A stretch of DNA of 64,000 nucleotides, taken from contig NZ_SMRT01000007.1 of the NCBI RefSeq assembly GCF_004354045.1, positions 1-64,000 of the forward strand. The letters run 5' to 3'. Numbering within the stretch: position 1 is the first letter of the stretch; every line of letters starts with the position of its first letter. Below, piece after piece: positions 53,018 to 61,447 of the stretch. The notes beneath the pieces were generated by a model. That model did not search any database, was not told the origin of the DNA, and saw only the letters and a list, made by a program, of their open reading frames with translations. This stretch comes from Paenibacillus piri. Its GTDB lineage: Bacteria; Bacillota; Bacilli; Paenibacillales; NBRC-103111. The translations under genes and the position numbers were made by a program.

Positions 53018-53956
53018 ATGAAACGTAAACGGACCAAACACCATTTGAGTATACTGCTGCTGGGAGCCGCAGTGTTCAGCTGCGGCGGGCTGCTGCTCGT
53101 CGACGAACCGGAAAGCAGCGCTGCCGCAGCGCCGGAAGCGCCCTCCGCTCCCAGCGCTGCGGCCACGACCAAAGACCCGGACAAAGGCAAAGCGGTTTAT
53201 GAAAAAAATTGCCTTGCCTGCCACGCCGCCGATGGCCGGGGTGCGGGCAGCTACCCGTCGTTAGTGTCCGAGCGCATGAAAAAGAACCTGGGAACTTACG
53301 ACAAAGCCTATGAATATATTTCCCGCAATATGCCGCAAAATGCCCCCGGCTCGTTGCGCGAGGATGAGTATAAAGCGGTCGCCGATTATGTCTTGTCGCT
53401 TAACGGCACCGCAAGCGGATTCAGCGATATCGACCGCCATTGGGCCCGCAAAGAAATTGCCGAGCTGATGAACCAAAAATATATTGACGGCTTTACCGAC
53501 CTGCAGACCGGAAGAACGGAATTTAAACCCGACCAATCTATTACCCGCGCAGAATTCATCCGATATTTCGTCAAAGCCAAAAAGCTGTTTCTGTCCAATA
53601 CGGCAGCTTCGGAGTTCACCGATGTCAGCGGCAGCCAGGAAGACAAAGTCTATATCATTACAGCGGTCGAATACGGGCTTATTAACGGTTATCCCGATCA
53701 AACGTTCCGCCCGGCAAATCATATTTCCCGCGCCGAAATCGCCGCTATAATCGCCAGAAGCGAAATGCTGAAGCCCGATGGCGAAAGCATCTTCAGCGAC
53801 GTGCCGCCCGGCTTTTGGGCAGGCGACGCGATCCGGGCCCTGCAACAGGCCCATTTGTTTGACGGCTACGAAGACGGCACCTTCCGCCCCGACCAATATA
53901 TGACACGGGCCGAAGCCGCTGCCGTCATTTACCGGCTGGTTCACCCCGTTGCGTAA
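53018..53956 (+). CDS. Cytochrome c fused to three SLH domains
   Basis: A 312-residue exported protein. A hydrophobic N terminus ends in VFSCGG, a possible lipobox (Cys22), followed by an Ala/Pro/Ser linker. The class I cytochrome c domain (about 52-130) has the haem site CLACH (65-69) and Met105 as likely axial ligand. Three SLH modules follow (134-190, 196-255, 258-312; for example FTDVSGSQEDKVYIITAVEY and FDGYEDGTFRPDQYMTRAEA), which bind pyruvylated cell-wall polymer. It would hold a haem protein at the wall. ATG 53018 is 11 bases after GAGGAGG. Confidence 0.9.
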   Translation: MKRKRTKHHLSILLLGAAVFSCGGLLLVDEPESSAAAAPEAPSAPSAAATTKDPDKGKAVYEKNCLACHAADGRGAGSYPSLVSERMKKNLGTYDKAYEYISRNMPQNAPGSLREDEYKAVADYVLSLNGTASGFSDIDRHWARKEIAELMNQKYIDGFTDLQTGRTEFKPDQSITRAEFIRYFVKAKKLFLSNTAASEFTDVSGSQEDKVYIITAVEYGLINGYPDQTFRPANHISRAEIAAIIARSEMLKPDGESIFSDVPPGFWAGDAIRALQQAHLFDGYEDGTFRPDQYMTRAEAAAVIYRLVHPVA

Positions 53957-54019
53957 AGGACTGCTGCGAAACGATCCGGTATGCCTGATGCCGGATGCAG
54001 CTGTTGAAATGGAACATGG

Positions 54020-54123
54020 AAAAGCCGCCTGTCGCAAGGCATGAACTGTGGCCGGGATCGCGGACGCTTGAGCAAAGCGTCCGACCCCCGGGCTGCAGTT
54101 CACCTGCGGACACGGCGGCTTTT
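54020..54123. terminator. 104-bp nested inverted repeat between convergent genes
   Basis: Outer arms AAAAGCCGCC (54020-54029) and GGCGGCTTTT (54114-54123) enclose further paired blocks: TGAACTG.GGCCGGG with CCCGGGCTGCAGTTCA, and CGGACGCTT with AAGCGTCCG. T runs follow on both strands. It probably ends both the cytochrome and the MFS transcripts, but it is far longer than needed. Confidence 0.75.
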
Positions 54124-54190
54124 CCTAATAAGATCGGTAAGGAGACTATGATTGAACGGCGGTGCCGCGATGCTTCGAAGCTGCCAAGGC

Positions 54191-55366
54191 TTATGCTTGG
54201 CGAACCAGTACTTGGCTGTCCCTGTCTGCAGTCATAAAACGGTAGAGCAAATAGATCGCCGCCAGTGACAGGACCGCCCCGATATAAAACGGAAGCTGAT
54301 GGCTGTATTGATAAATTCCCGCACCGAGCAGCGGGCCGGCAATTCTTCCCAGGCTGTCCATCGAGGAGCTGAGTCCCGAGGCTACGCCTTGCCCCGCTTT
54401 TGTTTTTTGCGTAATCAATGAAGTTACGCACGGCCGGATCAGCGCATTGCCGGCCGCAAAGACGGACAAATAAATAGAGGCGGTCAGCAGACTGGATGAA
54501 AATAAAATGAGAATGAACCCGACTGCGGACAGCACGAGGCCGATTCCGATCACGCGCGTCTCGTCGCCTCTTTTAATAAACCGGCGAACGACGCCGCCTT
54601 GAATCAGCGCGCCCACAATTCCACTAACCGCGAACATAATGCCCAACTGCAGCGAGGTGGCGCCGATCTGGTCTTTTTCGAACAGCAGCAACGTCGCTTC
54701 GAGACCGGCCAGTGTAAACGATACGAAAAACGACAGCACGTACAAATATTTAACCGATCCGACAAAAGCGCTCCAGCGCGACGGCTTTTCCTCTTTTTGC
54801 GCGCGGCGCTTTTCCTCGCTCAATGATTCGGGCAGCATTATGAATGCAAATACGAACGTTCCAAATGCGAGCACGGCAGCCGTAAAGAACGGAACCTGAT
54901 AGCCCCATTGGCTCAAAATCCCCCCGACCGCAGGCCCGAATATAAAGCCCAGGCCGATGGACATCCCGACAAGCCCCATTCCTTTTGTACGGTTCTCCTC
55001 GGTCGTGATGTCGGCCACATAAGCTACCGCACACGCCGTCGCCGCGCCGGAGAACAAGCCGCCGAGTATTCGCGATACATACATGAGCAGCAAGCTGCTG
55101 CCCGCGATGCCGAACAGGAAGAAGCTGACGCTGAAGCCAAGCGCGCCAATCATAATGAGCGGCCTTCTGCCCACCCGGTCGGAGATGCCGCCCCATACCG
55201 GCGACATCAGAAACGAGGCCAGCGAATATACGGACAGCAGCATGCCGAGGTGAAAGCTGCTGGCGCCTGAGCCGGCAATCGCATCCGGCAGCACCGGAAT
55301 AATGATCCCGAAGCCGATAAATATTGTCATAAGCAGCACCATAATAATGGTCAGCTGTTTTTTCAT
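54191..55366 (-). CDS. MFS drug/metabolite exporter, DHA1 family
   Basis: A 391-residue membrane protein with 12 predicted helices. Motif A is GGISDRVGRRPLI, and the antiporter motif C region reads GLGFIFGPAVGGILSQWG. It resembles Bmr/Blt/NorA-type multidrug exporters; the substrate is unknown. GGGAGG lies 13 bases before ATG 55364-55366, and no closer start fits. No regulator gene adjoins it. Confidence 0.88.
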   Translation of the reverse strand: MKKQLTIIMVLLMTIFIGFGIIIPVLPDAIAGSGASSFHLGMLLSVYSLASFLMSPVWGGISDRVGRRPLIMIGALGFSVSFFLFGIAGSSLLLMYVSRILGGLFSGAATACAVAYVADITTEENRTKGMGLVGMSIGLGFIFGPAVGGILSQWGYQVPFFTAAVLAFGTFVFAFIMLPESLSEEKRRAQKEEKPSRWSAFVGSVKYLYVLSFFVSFTLAGLEATLLLFEKDQIGATSLQLGIMFAVSGIVGALIQGGVVRRFIKRGDETRVIGIGLVLSAVGFILILFSSSLLTASIYLSVFAAGNALIRPCVTSLITQKTKAGQGVASGLSSSMDSLGRIAGPLLGAGIYQYSHQLPFYIGAVLSLAAIYLLYRFMTADRDSQVLVRQA

Positions 55367-55619
55367 AAATGATGCCAAACCTCCCGGAATGAAATAATAT
55401 CCAAGTTTATGTAAAATACGATATCTATCGTATCATAACTTTTTTCATCATGAAACAAAACGGGGCAAGATTAACAAAATGGACAAACCCGCCCCTTCGT
55501 TAAAGCCGCTTAAACCCCGATTCGTAAAGTTTTGTAAAAACCGCTTGCAACAACGACGCTTTATCGTTACTATAAGTTAGATTTATCGTTTTCATTTTGC
55601 ACAGAAAGGTAGGATGACA

Positions 55620-57089
55620 GTGGATCATCAGCAAACGCCCCTCTTCACGGCTTTAAAAGAACATGCGGCGCGGAATCCGGTTCAGTTCCATATTCCGGGC
55701 CATAAAAAAGGAGTCGGGATGGATCCCGAATACCGCCGGTTTATCGGCGATAACGCGCTGTCCATCGACCTTATCAATATAGCACCACTGGATGATCTGC
55801 ATCAACCGACCGGCGTCATCGAAGAAGCGCAGCAGTTGGCTGCCGATGCGTTCGGCGCAGACCATACGTTCTTCTCCGTTCAAGGGACGAGCGGCGCGAT
55901 CATGACTATGATTCTCACCGTTTGCTCGCAGGGCGATAAAATTATCGTTCCCCGCAACGTTCATAAATCCGTCATGGCGGCGATCATTTTCGCCGGTGCG
56001 AAGCCGGTTTTTATTTCGCCCGTACGCGATGCCAATCTCGGTATCGACCACGGAATTACATCGCGCTCCGTAAAACGCGCTCTGGAAAAACATCCGGATG
56101 CCAAGGCGGTGCTTGTCATCAATCCGACCTATTACGGCGTTTGCGCCAATCTGAAGGAGATCGTCGATTTGGTGCACAGCTACAATATGCCTGTGCTGGT
56201 TGACGAAGCGCATGGCGTGCTGATTCACTTCAGCAGCAAGCTGCCGGTATCGGCCATGGAGGCCGGCGCCGATATGGCCGCTACCAGCGTCCATAAGCTG
56301 GGCGGATCGATGACGCAAAGCTCCGTGCTGAATATTCGCGAAGGCCGCATAAATGCCCGCCGCGTCAAGACGATCATCAGCATGCTGACGACGACGTCGA
56401 CGTCGTATATATTGCTGGCGTCACTGGATACGTCGCGCCGCCATTTGGCGTTGAACGGCGCCCGGATGGCCGAATACGCGATCGAGCTCGCCCAGTATGC
56501 GCGCAAGGCGATCAACGAAATTCCCGGCCTGAGCTGCTTCGGCGAAGATATACTTGGCACCGAGGCCACCTTCGACTACGATCCGACGAAGGTGAACATT
56601 CATGTGCGACATTTGGGGATCACCGGATACGATGCGGAAAACTGGCTGCGCGAGCATTACAATATCGAGGTGGAGCTGAGCGATATGTACAATATCCTCT
56701 GCCTGGTTACACCCGGCGATACGCATGAAAATATCGATACGCTGCTCAATGCGCTGCGCGAGCTGTCCAGTCAAAATTACAATATTCGCCCGGCTTCGGA
56801 GCTCGTCATCAAGGTGCCGAAAATTCCGCAGCTGACGCTTACCCCGCGGGACGCCTTCTACGGCGATACGGAAATTATTCCGTTCAAGGAATCGGCTGAC
56901 CGTATTATAGCGGAGTTTATATATGTCTATCCGCCGGGAATCCCGATCCTGCTGCCGGGCGAAGTGATTTCCCAGGACTTGATCGACTATATTACCGAGC
57001 ATGTCGAGGTCGGCCTCCCGGTCAAAGGCCCCGAAGACCGCAGCATCGACAATGTGAAAGTCATCGTTGAAACGAACGCGATCTTCTGA
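55620..57089 (+). CDS. speA: Arginine decarboxylase (Orn/Lys/Arg decarboxylase family)
   Basis: A 489-residue PLP enzyme that makes agmatine for polyamine synthesis. The PLP-lysine motif is SVHKLGGSMTQSS, and the stretches FHIPGHKKGVGMDPEYRRFI and SLDTSRRHLALNGARM follow B. subtilis SpeA closely along the whole length (490). GTG 55620 aligns with the B. subtilis start and has AGG.AGG upstream; ATG 55614 is the alternative. Lysine is a possible other substrate. No other polyamine genes are in the window. Confidence 0.93.
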   Translation: MDHQQTPLFTALKEHAARNPVQFHIPGHKKGVGMDPEYRRFIGDNALSIDLINIAPLDDLHQPTGVIEEAQQLAADAFGADHTFFSVQGTSGAIMTMILTVCSQGDKIIVPRNVHKSVMAAIIFAGAKPVFISPVRDANLGIDHGITSRSVKRALEKHPDAKAVLVINPTYYGVCANLKEIVDLVHSYNMPVLVDEAHGVLIHFSSKLPVSAMEAGADMAATSVHKLGGSMTQSSVLNIREGRINARRVKTIISMLTTTSTSYILLASLDTSRRHLALNGARMAEYAIELAQYARKAINEIPGLSCFGEDILGTEATFDYDPTKVNIHVRHLGITGYDAENWLREHYNIEVELSDMYNILCLVTPGDTHENIDTLLNALRELSSQNYNIRPASELVIKVPKIPQLTLTPRDAFYGDTEIIPFKESADRIIAEFIYVYPPGIPILLPGEVISQDLIDYITEHVEVGLPVKGPEDRSIDNVKVIVETNAIF

Positions 57090-57155
57090 TCGCCGCAAGC
57101 CGCTTCTCCGGCCGCTGCGCTTATGGTCATGCGCAGCTGGCCCATACAAGCAAAA

Positions 57156-57196
57156 AAGGGAACAATCCGCGCATAGCCGCGCCGGTTTGTTCCCTT
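57156..57196 (-). terminator. Terminator between speA and the HAD gene
   Basis: AAGGGAACAA (57156-57165) pairs with TTGTTCCCTT (57187-57196), with an inner GCG/CGC stem; a U run follows on the minus strand. Confidence 0.85.
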
Positions 57197-57251
57197 CGTA
57201 TATGCAGAGCCTTCAGCAGAGCCGAGGCTTGCTGCGAATGCATGCCAAGCT

Positions 57252-58079
57252 TCAGCCGCGGCTTTCCAGCCATTGGATTACGTCGGCGACAGCATGCTCG
57301 TCATGATGGTTGCAGGAGCGGTTGGAGACGCTGACCAGCGATTCATGCGCGTTCGCGACCGCGACTCCGACACCGGCTCTGCGCAGCATCTCCAGGTCGT
57401 TAAGATGATCGCCCATCGCGATGCAATTCGCCCGGTCGATCCCCGTCATTTCCAGCAGATGATCAAGCGCATGTCCTTTCGAAGCTTCAGCCGGCAAAAT
57501 CTCAAAATATTTGGCGTCGGACCGAACCCAGGTGAATGGTTCCGCCTCCTCCTTCAACGATGCCGCATACGCTTCGACCTCGTCCAGCCGCTCCGGCTCC
57601 CATGCGAACAATACTTTGTACCAAGGCTCCTGAATTTGACGCTCGTAGCCTTCCTGCTCGATCGGTCTTGTAAAACCTTCCGTTTGTCTGTGGTAAGCCG
57701 TTATCCGGTTTTCTCTAATAAAATACGGCTCCTCCCCGCAATAGATTTCTACAGCGAGCTCGGGAAACCGTTCCATTAACCACTTCAGCACCGGCCTAAC
57801 GTTTGCTCCCAGCGTACGCTCCCAGACGTTTCTTCCCGCTGCAAAATCATGAATAACCGCACCATTGTACAAAATAGCCGGCGCGCCGATCGGCAGCTGA
57901 TCCGCATACCGCTTCGCCGACGAGGCAATACGGCCGGTCGCGAGCGTAAACAGCCCGCCCTGATCGACAAACCGCTCGATCGCCTGCAAATTTTCGCCGC
58001 TGATCCGTTTGCCGCTGTCGAGAAGCGTTCCGTCCATGTCCGTAACCAGCATTATGCCTTGAAAACGTTTCGTATCCAT
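57252..58079 (-). CDS. Cof-type HAD-IIB phosphatase
   Basis: A 275-residue cytosolic phosphatase. HAD motif I is LVTDMDGTLLDSG (nucleophile Asp), motif III/IV is CIAMGDHLNDLEML, and the C2B cap lies in between. Substrates are usually sugar phosphates or FMN. ATG 58077-58079 follows GAGGAG by nine bases; the eight-codon extension upstream lacks a site. Monocistronic. Confidence 0.9.
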   Translation of the reverse strand: MDTKRFQGIMLVTDMDGTLLDSGKRISGENLQAIERFVDQGGLFTLATGRIASSAKRYADQLPIGAPAILYNGAVIHDFAAGRNVWERTLGANVRPVLKWLMERFPELAVEIYCGEEPYFIRENRITAYHRQTEGFTRPIEQEGYERQIQEPWYKVLFAWEPERLDEVEAYAASLKEEAEPFTWVRSDAKYFEILPAEASKGHALDHLLEMTGIDRANCIAMGDHLNDLEMLRRAGVGVAVANAHESLVSVSNRSCNHHDEHAVADVIQWLESRG

Positions 58080-58191
58080 ACTCGCTTGCTCCTCTATTGT
58101 CATATTGTCAATTGCATCCGCTTAATGCTATGATGTTTCATGTATCCATCGGATGAAAACCTTTCCAGATCATTTACAGGCAGGTGTGAAT

Positions 58192-58611
58192 ATGGCTCAA
58201 AGCGCTTATATTAAGTTTGTGGAAGGCTCTTCTTTATCGTCGCTCACTTTGGACGAATTAAAAGATCAACTGCTTCATTATAAGGAGCAGCTGAATCTTA
58301 CCGGCAAACAGCTCGGTTGGGAATATGATGACGCCGGATTTCCGTATACGATCGAAACGAAGCCGGAATCGGAAGGCAAATGGTTTTATCTTAAAGGTAA
58401 AGATCCGCTGTACAAGTATATTGTCATGGGGACCGGCAGCGAGCAGATCGGGGAAACGGACCGCCATTACGTGCAGGTTGTGCTTCCCGACGACTGTACG
58501 CACGGCGACAAGTCGAAGGGCAACGAATTTTGCAAGTACTTGGCCAAGCTGTGGAAGGCCGAGCTGCATTTGTTCAATGGCCGCACCATGTATTTCAATC
58601 CCCGCAAATAG
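58192..58611 (+). CDS. DUF1885 family protein
   Basis: A 139-residue cytosolic protein of unknown function that matches my memory of the Bacillales DUF1885 family: MAQSAYIKFVEGSSLSSLTL, then GWEYDDAGFPYTIE and HVQVVLP-type strands with NEFCKYLAKLWKAELHLFNG. ATG 58192 follows GGCAGGTG by five bases; the 13-codon extension is not used. Head-to-head with the HAD gene. Confidence 0.75.
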   Translation: MAQSAYIKFVEGSSLSSLTLDELKDQLLHYKEQLNLTGKQLGWEYDDAGFPYTIETKPESEGKWFYLKGKDPLYKYIVMGTGSEQIGETDRHYVQVVLPDDCTHGDKSKGNEFCKYLAKLWKAELHLFNGRTMYFNPRK

Positions 58612-58688
58612 ACGGCCGCAGCAGCAGTCGTGACAGCGGTATGCCGGTTGATGCGAAACCGCAAGCCGGCCCGCTCCATTTCCGCGCA

Positions 58689-58722
58689 AAAACCCCCTTC
58701 CTGTCCGGACAAGAAGGGGGTT
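58689..58722 (-). terminator. Terminator of the YrzB gene
   Basis: AACCCCCTTC (58691-58700) pairs with GAAGGGGGTT (58713-58722), and the minus strand continues TTTTT. Confidence 0.88.
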
Positions 58723-58729
58723 CCGTCTG

Positions 58730-59023
58730 TTATTCCGATTCCTGTTCCTCTACAATCTGATTGTAGATTTTCACAACGCGATCCCATTCTTCCTCGTCTT
58801 CGATACTGGCCAGATAGGCGTCTTCATCCTCTTCCTCGATTCGGAAAATGACGCCGTCGGCTTCGGGATCATTGCGGTCGAGCAGCACTGCATAAGGCTG
58901 GTTTTCCGCTTCAAACGTGTACACCATCACCATCTCGTGTTCCACGCCGTCTTTATCGGTAACTATGAAAATATCATCGTCATGTTCATGATCACAGGAT
59001 TCGTCATGGATATGATCGCTCAT
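58730..59023 (-). CDS. DUF1292 family protein (YrzB-like)
   Basis: A 97-residue very acidic protein. It starts with a His/Asp-rich segment (DHIHDESCDHEHDDD), then FIVTDKDGVEHEMVMVYTFE and YAVLLDRNDPEADGVIFRIE, typical of DUF1292. The N-terminal His cluster might bind metal (inference). GAGG lies about nine bases before ATG 59021-59023. In Bacillus yrzB sits beside yrrK and yrzL; that context is missing here. Confidence 0.85.
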   Translation of the reverse strand: MSDHIHDESCDHEHDDDIFIVTDKDGVEHEMVMVYTFEAENQPYAVLLDRNDPEADGVIFRIEEEDEDAYLASIEDEEEWDRVVKIYNQIVEEQESE

Positions 59024-59124
59024 GGGGAAACCTCATTTCATCAATTAATAGTTATCCCTCGTATCGTATCATGTTCCTTCCTGCAGGTCAAACGATCATA
59101 ATTCGCCTTTTGCATCTGTAAACA

Positions 59125-59739
59125 TTACTCGGATACAATCACTTTTTTGGAAACGACCGTGTAGTCTCCGCCTTCATCCAGCTTCACGGAAAATTTGATC
59201 ACATACTCGCCGGTCTCGCCGAAGGAAACGTTGAACGGCCACGGATACCAGAAGTTTTCCTTCTCCCCGTTTACCACTTTCTCATGAGCGGCTACCTGCT
59301 CGCCGCTTGGCGAATCAATCGAAATTTTGAAAGAGTAGAACGGTGTCTTGAGGCTGTCGATCTGGGCAAATACCGCGAAATCGATTTTCTTTCCCTTAGG
59401 CACTTTTCCAAAGGGGGACTTGACCGAATAATCGTCATTCACTTTCTCGGCAACAAACATATGAACATTAGGCTTGAACACGGAGATGGTTTTTGAACCG
59501 TTATCCCAGCGAACAAGCGTTTGAAGCGATTCAGACAACATGCGTACCGGGAATACCGAATTGCCTTTAATAATAAAAGCCGGCGTCTCATTGTCCGCAA
59601 ATGGTTTCTCGACATCGTTAACGAGCATCTTGATTTTCGCAAAGCCTTCATAGTCGCCCCACATCGAGCTGGCAAATGCCCCCGTCGCACCGAAAAGCGA
59701 AAGTGATAGCACTATAGTTAGCAATCGTGGCACTTTCAT
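59125..59739 (-). CDS. Secreted protein with copper-amine-oxidase N-like domain
   Basis: A 204-residue exported protein. The signal peptide is MKVPRLLTIVLSLSLFGATG, cleaved near AFA-SS. The stalk domain (about 35-90) shows FIIKGNSVFPVRMLSESLQT and VRWDNGSKTISVF. The C-terminal part is beta-rich (EKENFWYPWPFNVSFGETGE, EYVIKFSVKLDEGG), like an Ig-type fold for surface attachment. ATG 59737-59739 follows GGAGG. Function unknown. Confidence 0.8.
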   Translation of the reverse strand: MKVPRLLTIVLSLSLFGATGAFASSMWGDYEGFAKIKMLVNDVEKPFADNETPAFIIKGNSVFPVRMLSESLQTLVRWDNGSKTISVFKPNVHMFVAEKVNDDYSVKSPFGKVPKGKKIDFAVFAQIDSLKTPFYSFKISIDSPSGEQVAAHEKVVNGEKENFWYPWPFNVSFGETGEYVIKFSVKLDEGGDYTVVSKKVIVSE

Positions 59740-59851
59740 CCTGCAACCTCCATCGTGACTTGAACTTGTATTCTATTCTCTTATACTCCGCAGATTGGTA
59801 AGAGTTGCGCTCATTTCCTCAAAAATCATAAAAAATAATTTTCATATGTAT

Positions 59852-59977
59852 CTACATCTTGTGGCCGAACGTTAACTTCAGGCGATTCGCTACAAAATAT
59901 GCCAAGATCATCCATAATTCCCGATTGGCCGACTCGCTGCCGCAATACTTCCCGAACGTCGCCAGGAGCGCTGTCAT
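59852..59977 (-). pseudogene. Short coding-like remnant
   Basis: A minus-strand frame stops at TAG 59852-59854 and is open upstream to about 60026. From ATG 59975-59977 it reads TALLATFGKYCGSESANREL, then WMILAYFVANRLKLTFGHK. The amino-acid usage looks like a real protein, but there is no Shine-Dalgarno and I recognise no family. It may be the end of a decayed gene or a small unannotated protein. Confidence 0.35.
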
Positions 59978-60120
59978 CGCCCGGCAAATGCATTGCAATA
60001 AACGGTTATCGACCGCTTCCCCATAAAGTGAAATAACTCACAAATCGACTAAAAAACGATAAAATTTGACATTTTTGCTTGAATTATTTGTCTAAACCAT
60101 GATAGATTTGATAAAGAAAA

Positions 60121-60134
60121 TGAAAGCGCTATGG
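60121..60134 (+). promoter_or_regulatory. cre-like site before the MBL gene
   Basis: TGAAAGCGCTATGG keeps the central AAAGCG of the cre consensus and lies about 23 bases before the start codon. The last two positions deviate. Confidence 0.4.
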
Positions 60135-60156
60135 ACTCATGAGTGGAGGATCGTAC

Positions 60157-60903
60157 GTGACCCTGCAAATCCAAATGATAGGTACTGGAAGTGCCTTCTC
60201 CAAAAAATTTTATAACAATAATGCATTGGTTTTTTGCAACGGTTATACTTTATTGATTGATTGCGGATCGACGGCTCCCCGCGCTTTACATGAACTTAAT
60301 ATTCCTTTAACGGATATCGACGGTATTCTGATTACCCACATTCATTCGGATCACGTAGGCGGTATGGAAGAATTCGCATTTCGCCTCAAATATGCTTGCG
60401 ACAGCCTTAGGATGAAGCTGTTTGTCCCTTCTTCCCTGCTGTACCCATTATGGAACCACTCGCTGCGGGGCGGGTTGGAAAACAGCTCTGAAAACTTGAC
60501 GAAGTTGGACGATTACTTTGAAGTCGTCGTGCTGGAGGAGCAAATTCGGAAGACGGTGGCCCCCGGTTTGGACATCCAATTGATTCCGTCCCAGCATATT
60601 CCGGATAAACCCAGCTATTCGATTATTTTGAACGATAAAGTGTTTTACAGCTCCGACGCCAAATTCAACAGAGCATTATTGCTGGAGCTTTACGAATCAG
60701 GCCGCTGCGACTATTTTTTGCATGATTGCCAGTTCCAATCGCCGGGCGTCGTTCATGCCAGCCTCAGCGAGCTGCTCACGCTGCCGGAGCCGATGCAGGA
60801 AAAAGTCATTCTCATGCATTATGACGATCATGTCGGCGATTTCATCGGTAAAACCGGGAGCATGACCTTTATCGAACAGCATAAGTTATACAGCTTCCCG
60901 TAA
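60157..60903 (+). CDS. MBL-fold metallohydrolase
   Basis: A 248-residue cytosolic hydrolase of the metallo-beta-lactamase fold. IQMIGTGSAFSKKFYNNNAL opens the fold, the metal motif is ITHIHSDHVGG (HxHxDH), and later ligands lie in SSDAKFN and HDCQF with VILMHYDDH at the end. It resembles RNase Z-like and quorum-quenching-like members, but the substrate is unknown. GTG 60157 follows GTGGAGG by seven bases; the ATG six codons earlier sits on that site. The stop codon is the first triplet of copy B of the 74-bp repeat. Confidence 0.88.
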   Translation: MTLQIQMIGTGSAFSKKFYNNNALVFCNGYTLLIDCGSTAPRALHELNIPLTDIDGILITHIHSDHVGGMEEFAFRLKYACDSLRMKLFVPSSLLYPLWNHSLRGGLENSSENLTKLDDYFEVVVLEEQIRKTVAPGLDIQLIPSQHIPDKPSYSIILNDKVFYSSDAKFNRALLLELYESGRCDYFLHDCQFQSPGVVHASLSELLTLPEPMQEKVILMHYDDHVGDFIGKTGSMTFIEQHKLYSFP

Positions 60904-60974
60904 AATATCCCCACAAAGTGGGGCATTGCTTCAAAGCTGATTCAGGTACTTTGCGGGGAGCCCCGAAACTTATA
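60901..60974 (-). repeat. 74-bp dispersed structured repeat, copy B
   Basis: This copy is inverted relative to copy A at 51955-52028 and has the same length with five differences. Its hairpins are more complete: GTGGGG/CCCCAC and GCTT/AAGC are intact here and broken in copy A. It begins exactly at the TAA of the MBL gene. Confidence 0.85.
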
Positions 60975-60986
60975 AATTCTATATGT

Positions 60987-61019
60987 AAAAAACCTGGCCT
61001 CGGATGAGGTCAGGTTTTT
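60987..61019. terminator. Bidirectional terminator between MBL and DUF3892 genes
   Basis: AAAAACCTG.CCTC pairs with GAGG.CAGGTTTTT around GGAT, with A and T runs on both sides. Confidence 0.85.
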
Positions 61020-61022
61020 CCC

Positions 61023-61250
61023 TTAAAAACCAGGAAGCTGGTCGAGATTGTTGCTTGGATCACCGTCTGCGTTGCCGCGGATATAGGAGTCCCCATCCCT
61101 TCCCTTGAAAACGTTTACGCCTTGAATGGTCCCGTTCTGCACTTCTTGAATGGCTTGATCGTACTGGAGAACGCGTCCACTCGAGGTTTTGAATGCGGTT
61201 ATATCTCCGTCACCGTTTTTTTGCACAGCCACAAAACTTTCACGTTCCAT
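61023..61250 (-). CDS. DUF3892 family protein
   Basis: A 75-residue cytosolic protein. ESFVAVQKNGDGDITAFKTS, then VNVFKGRDGDSYIRGNADGD, is the DUF3892 pattern seen in many Bacillales; its role is unknown. ATG 61248-61250 follows GGGAGGG by seven bases. It is monocistronic and diverges from the GGDEF-kinase gene. Confidence 0.88.
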   Translation of the reverse strand: MERESFVAVQKNGDGDITAFKTSSGRVLQYDQAIQEVQNGTIQGVNVFKGRDGDSYIRGNADGDPSNNLDQLPGF

Positions 61251-61447
61251 GAGCGATCCCTCCCGAATCAAGGTTTGAGATCTGCAATCCGGCAGAACTC
61301 ATGTACTGTATTTTGCGCCGAAACAAACTTTTTATTCACAATTATTGACTTTTCCGACAATTCGAGCAGGATTTGAGAAGCTTTGCAGAGAAATTTATTT
61401 ATCATGTACGTTTGCTCGGAACCAAATTGAATAAGGAGCTTGAAAGC

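Larger units (their letters stand above)
59740..60156. other. Long intergenic region with an MBL-gene promoter and a coding-like remnant
   Basis: The 417 bases include AT-rich flanks and a more GC-rich core (59852-60026) that holds the remnant described next. Toward the MBL gene there are TTGACA (60067-60072) and TTGTCT...GATAAA (about 60090-60117) promoter-like pairs and a cre-like site at 60121-60134. Confidence 0.5.
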
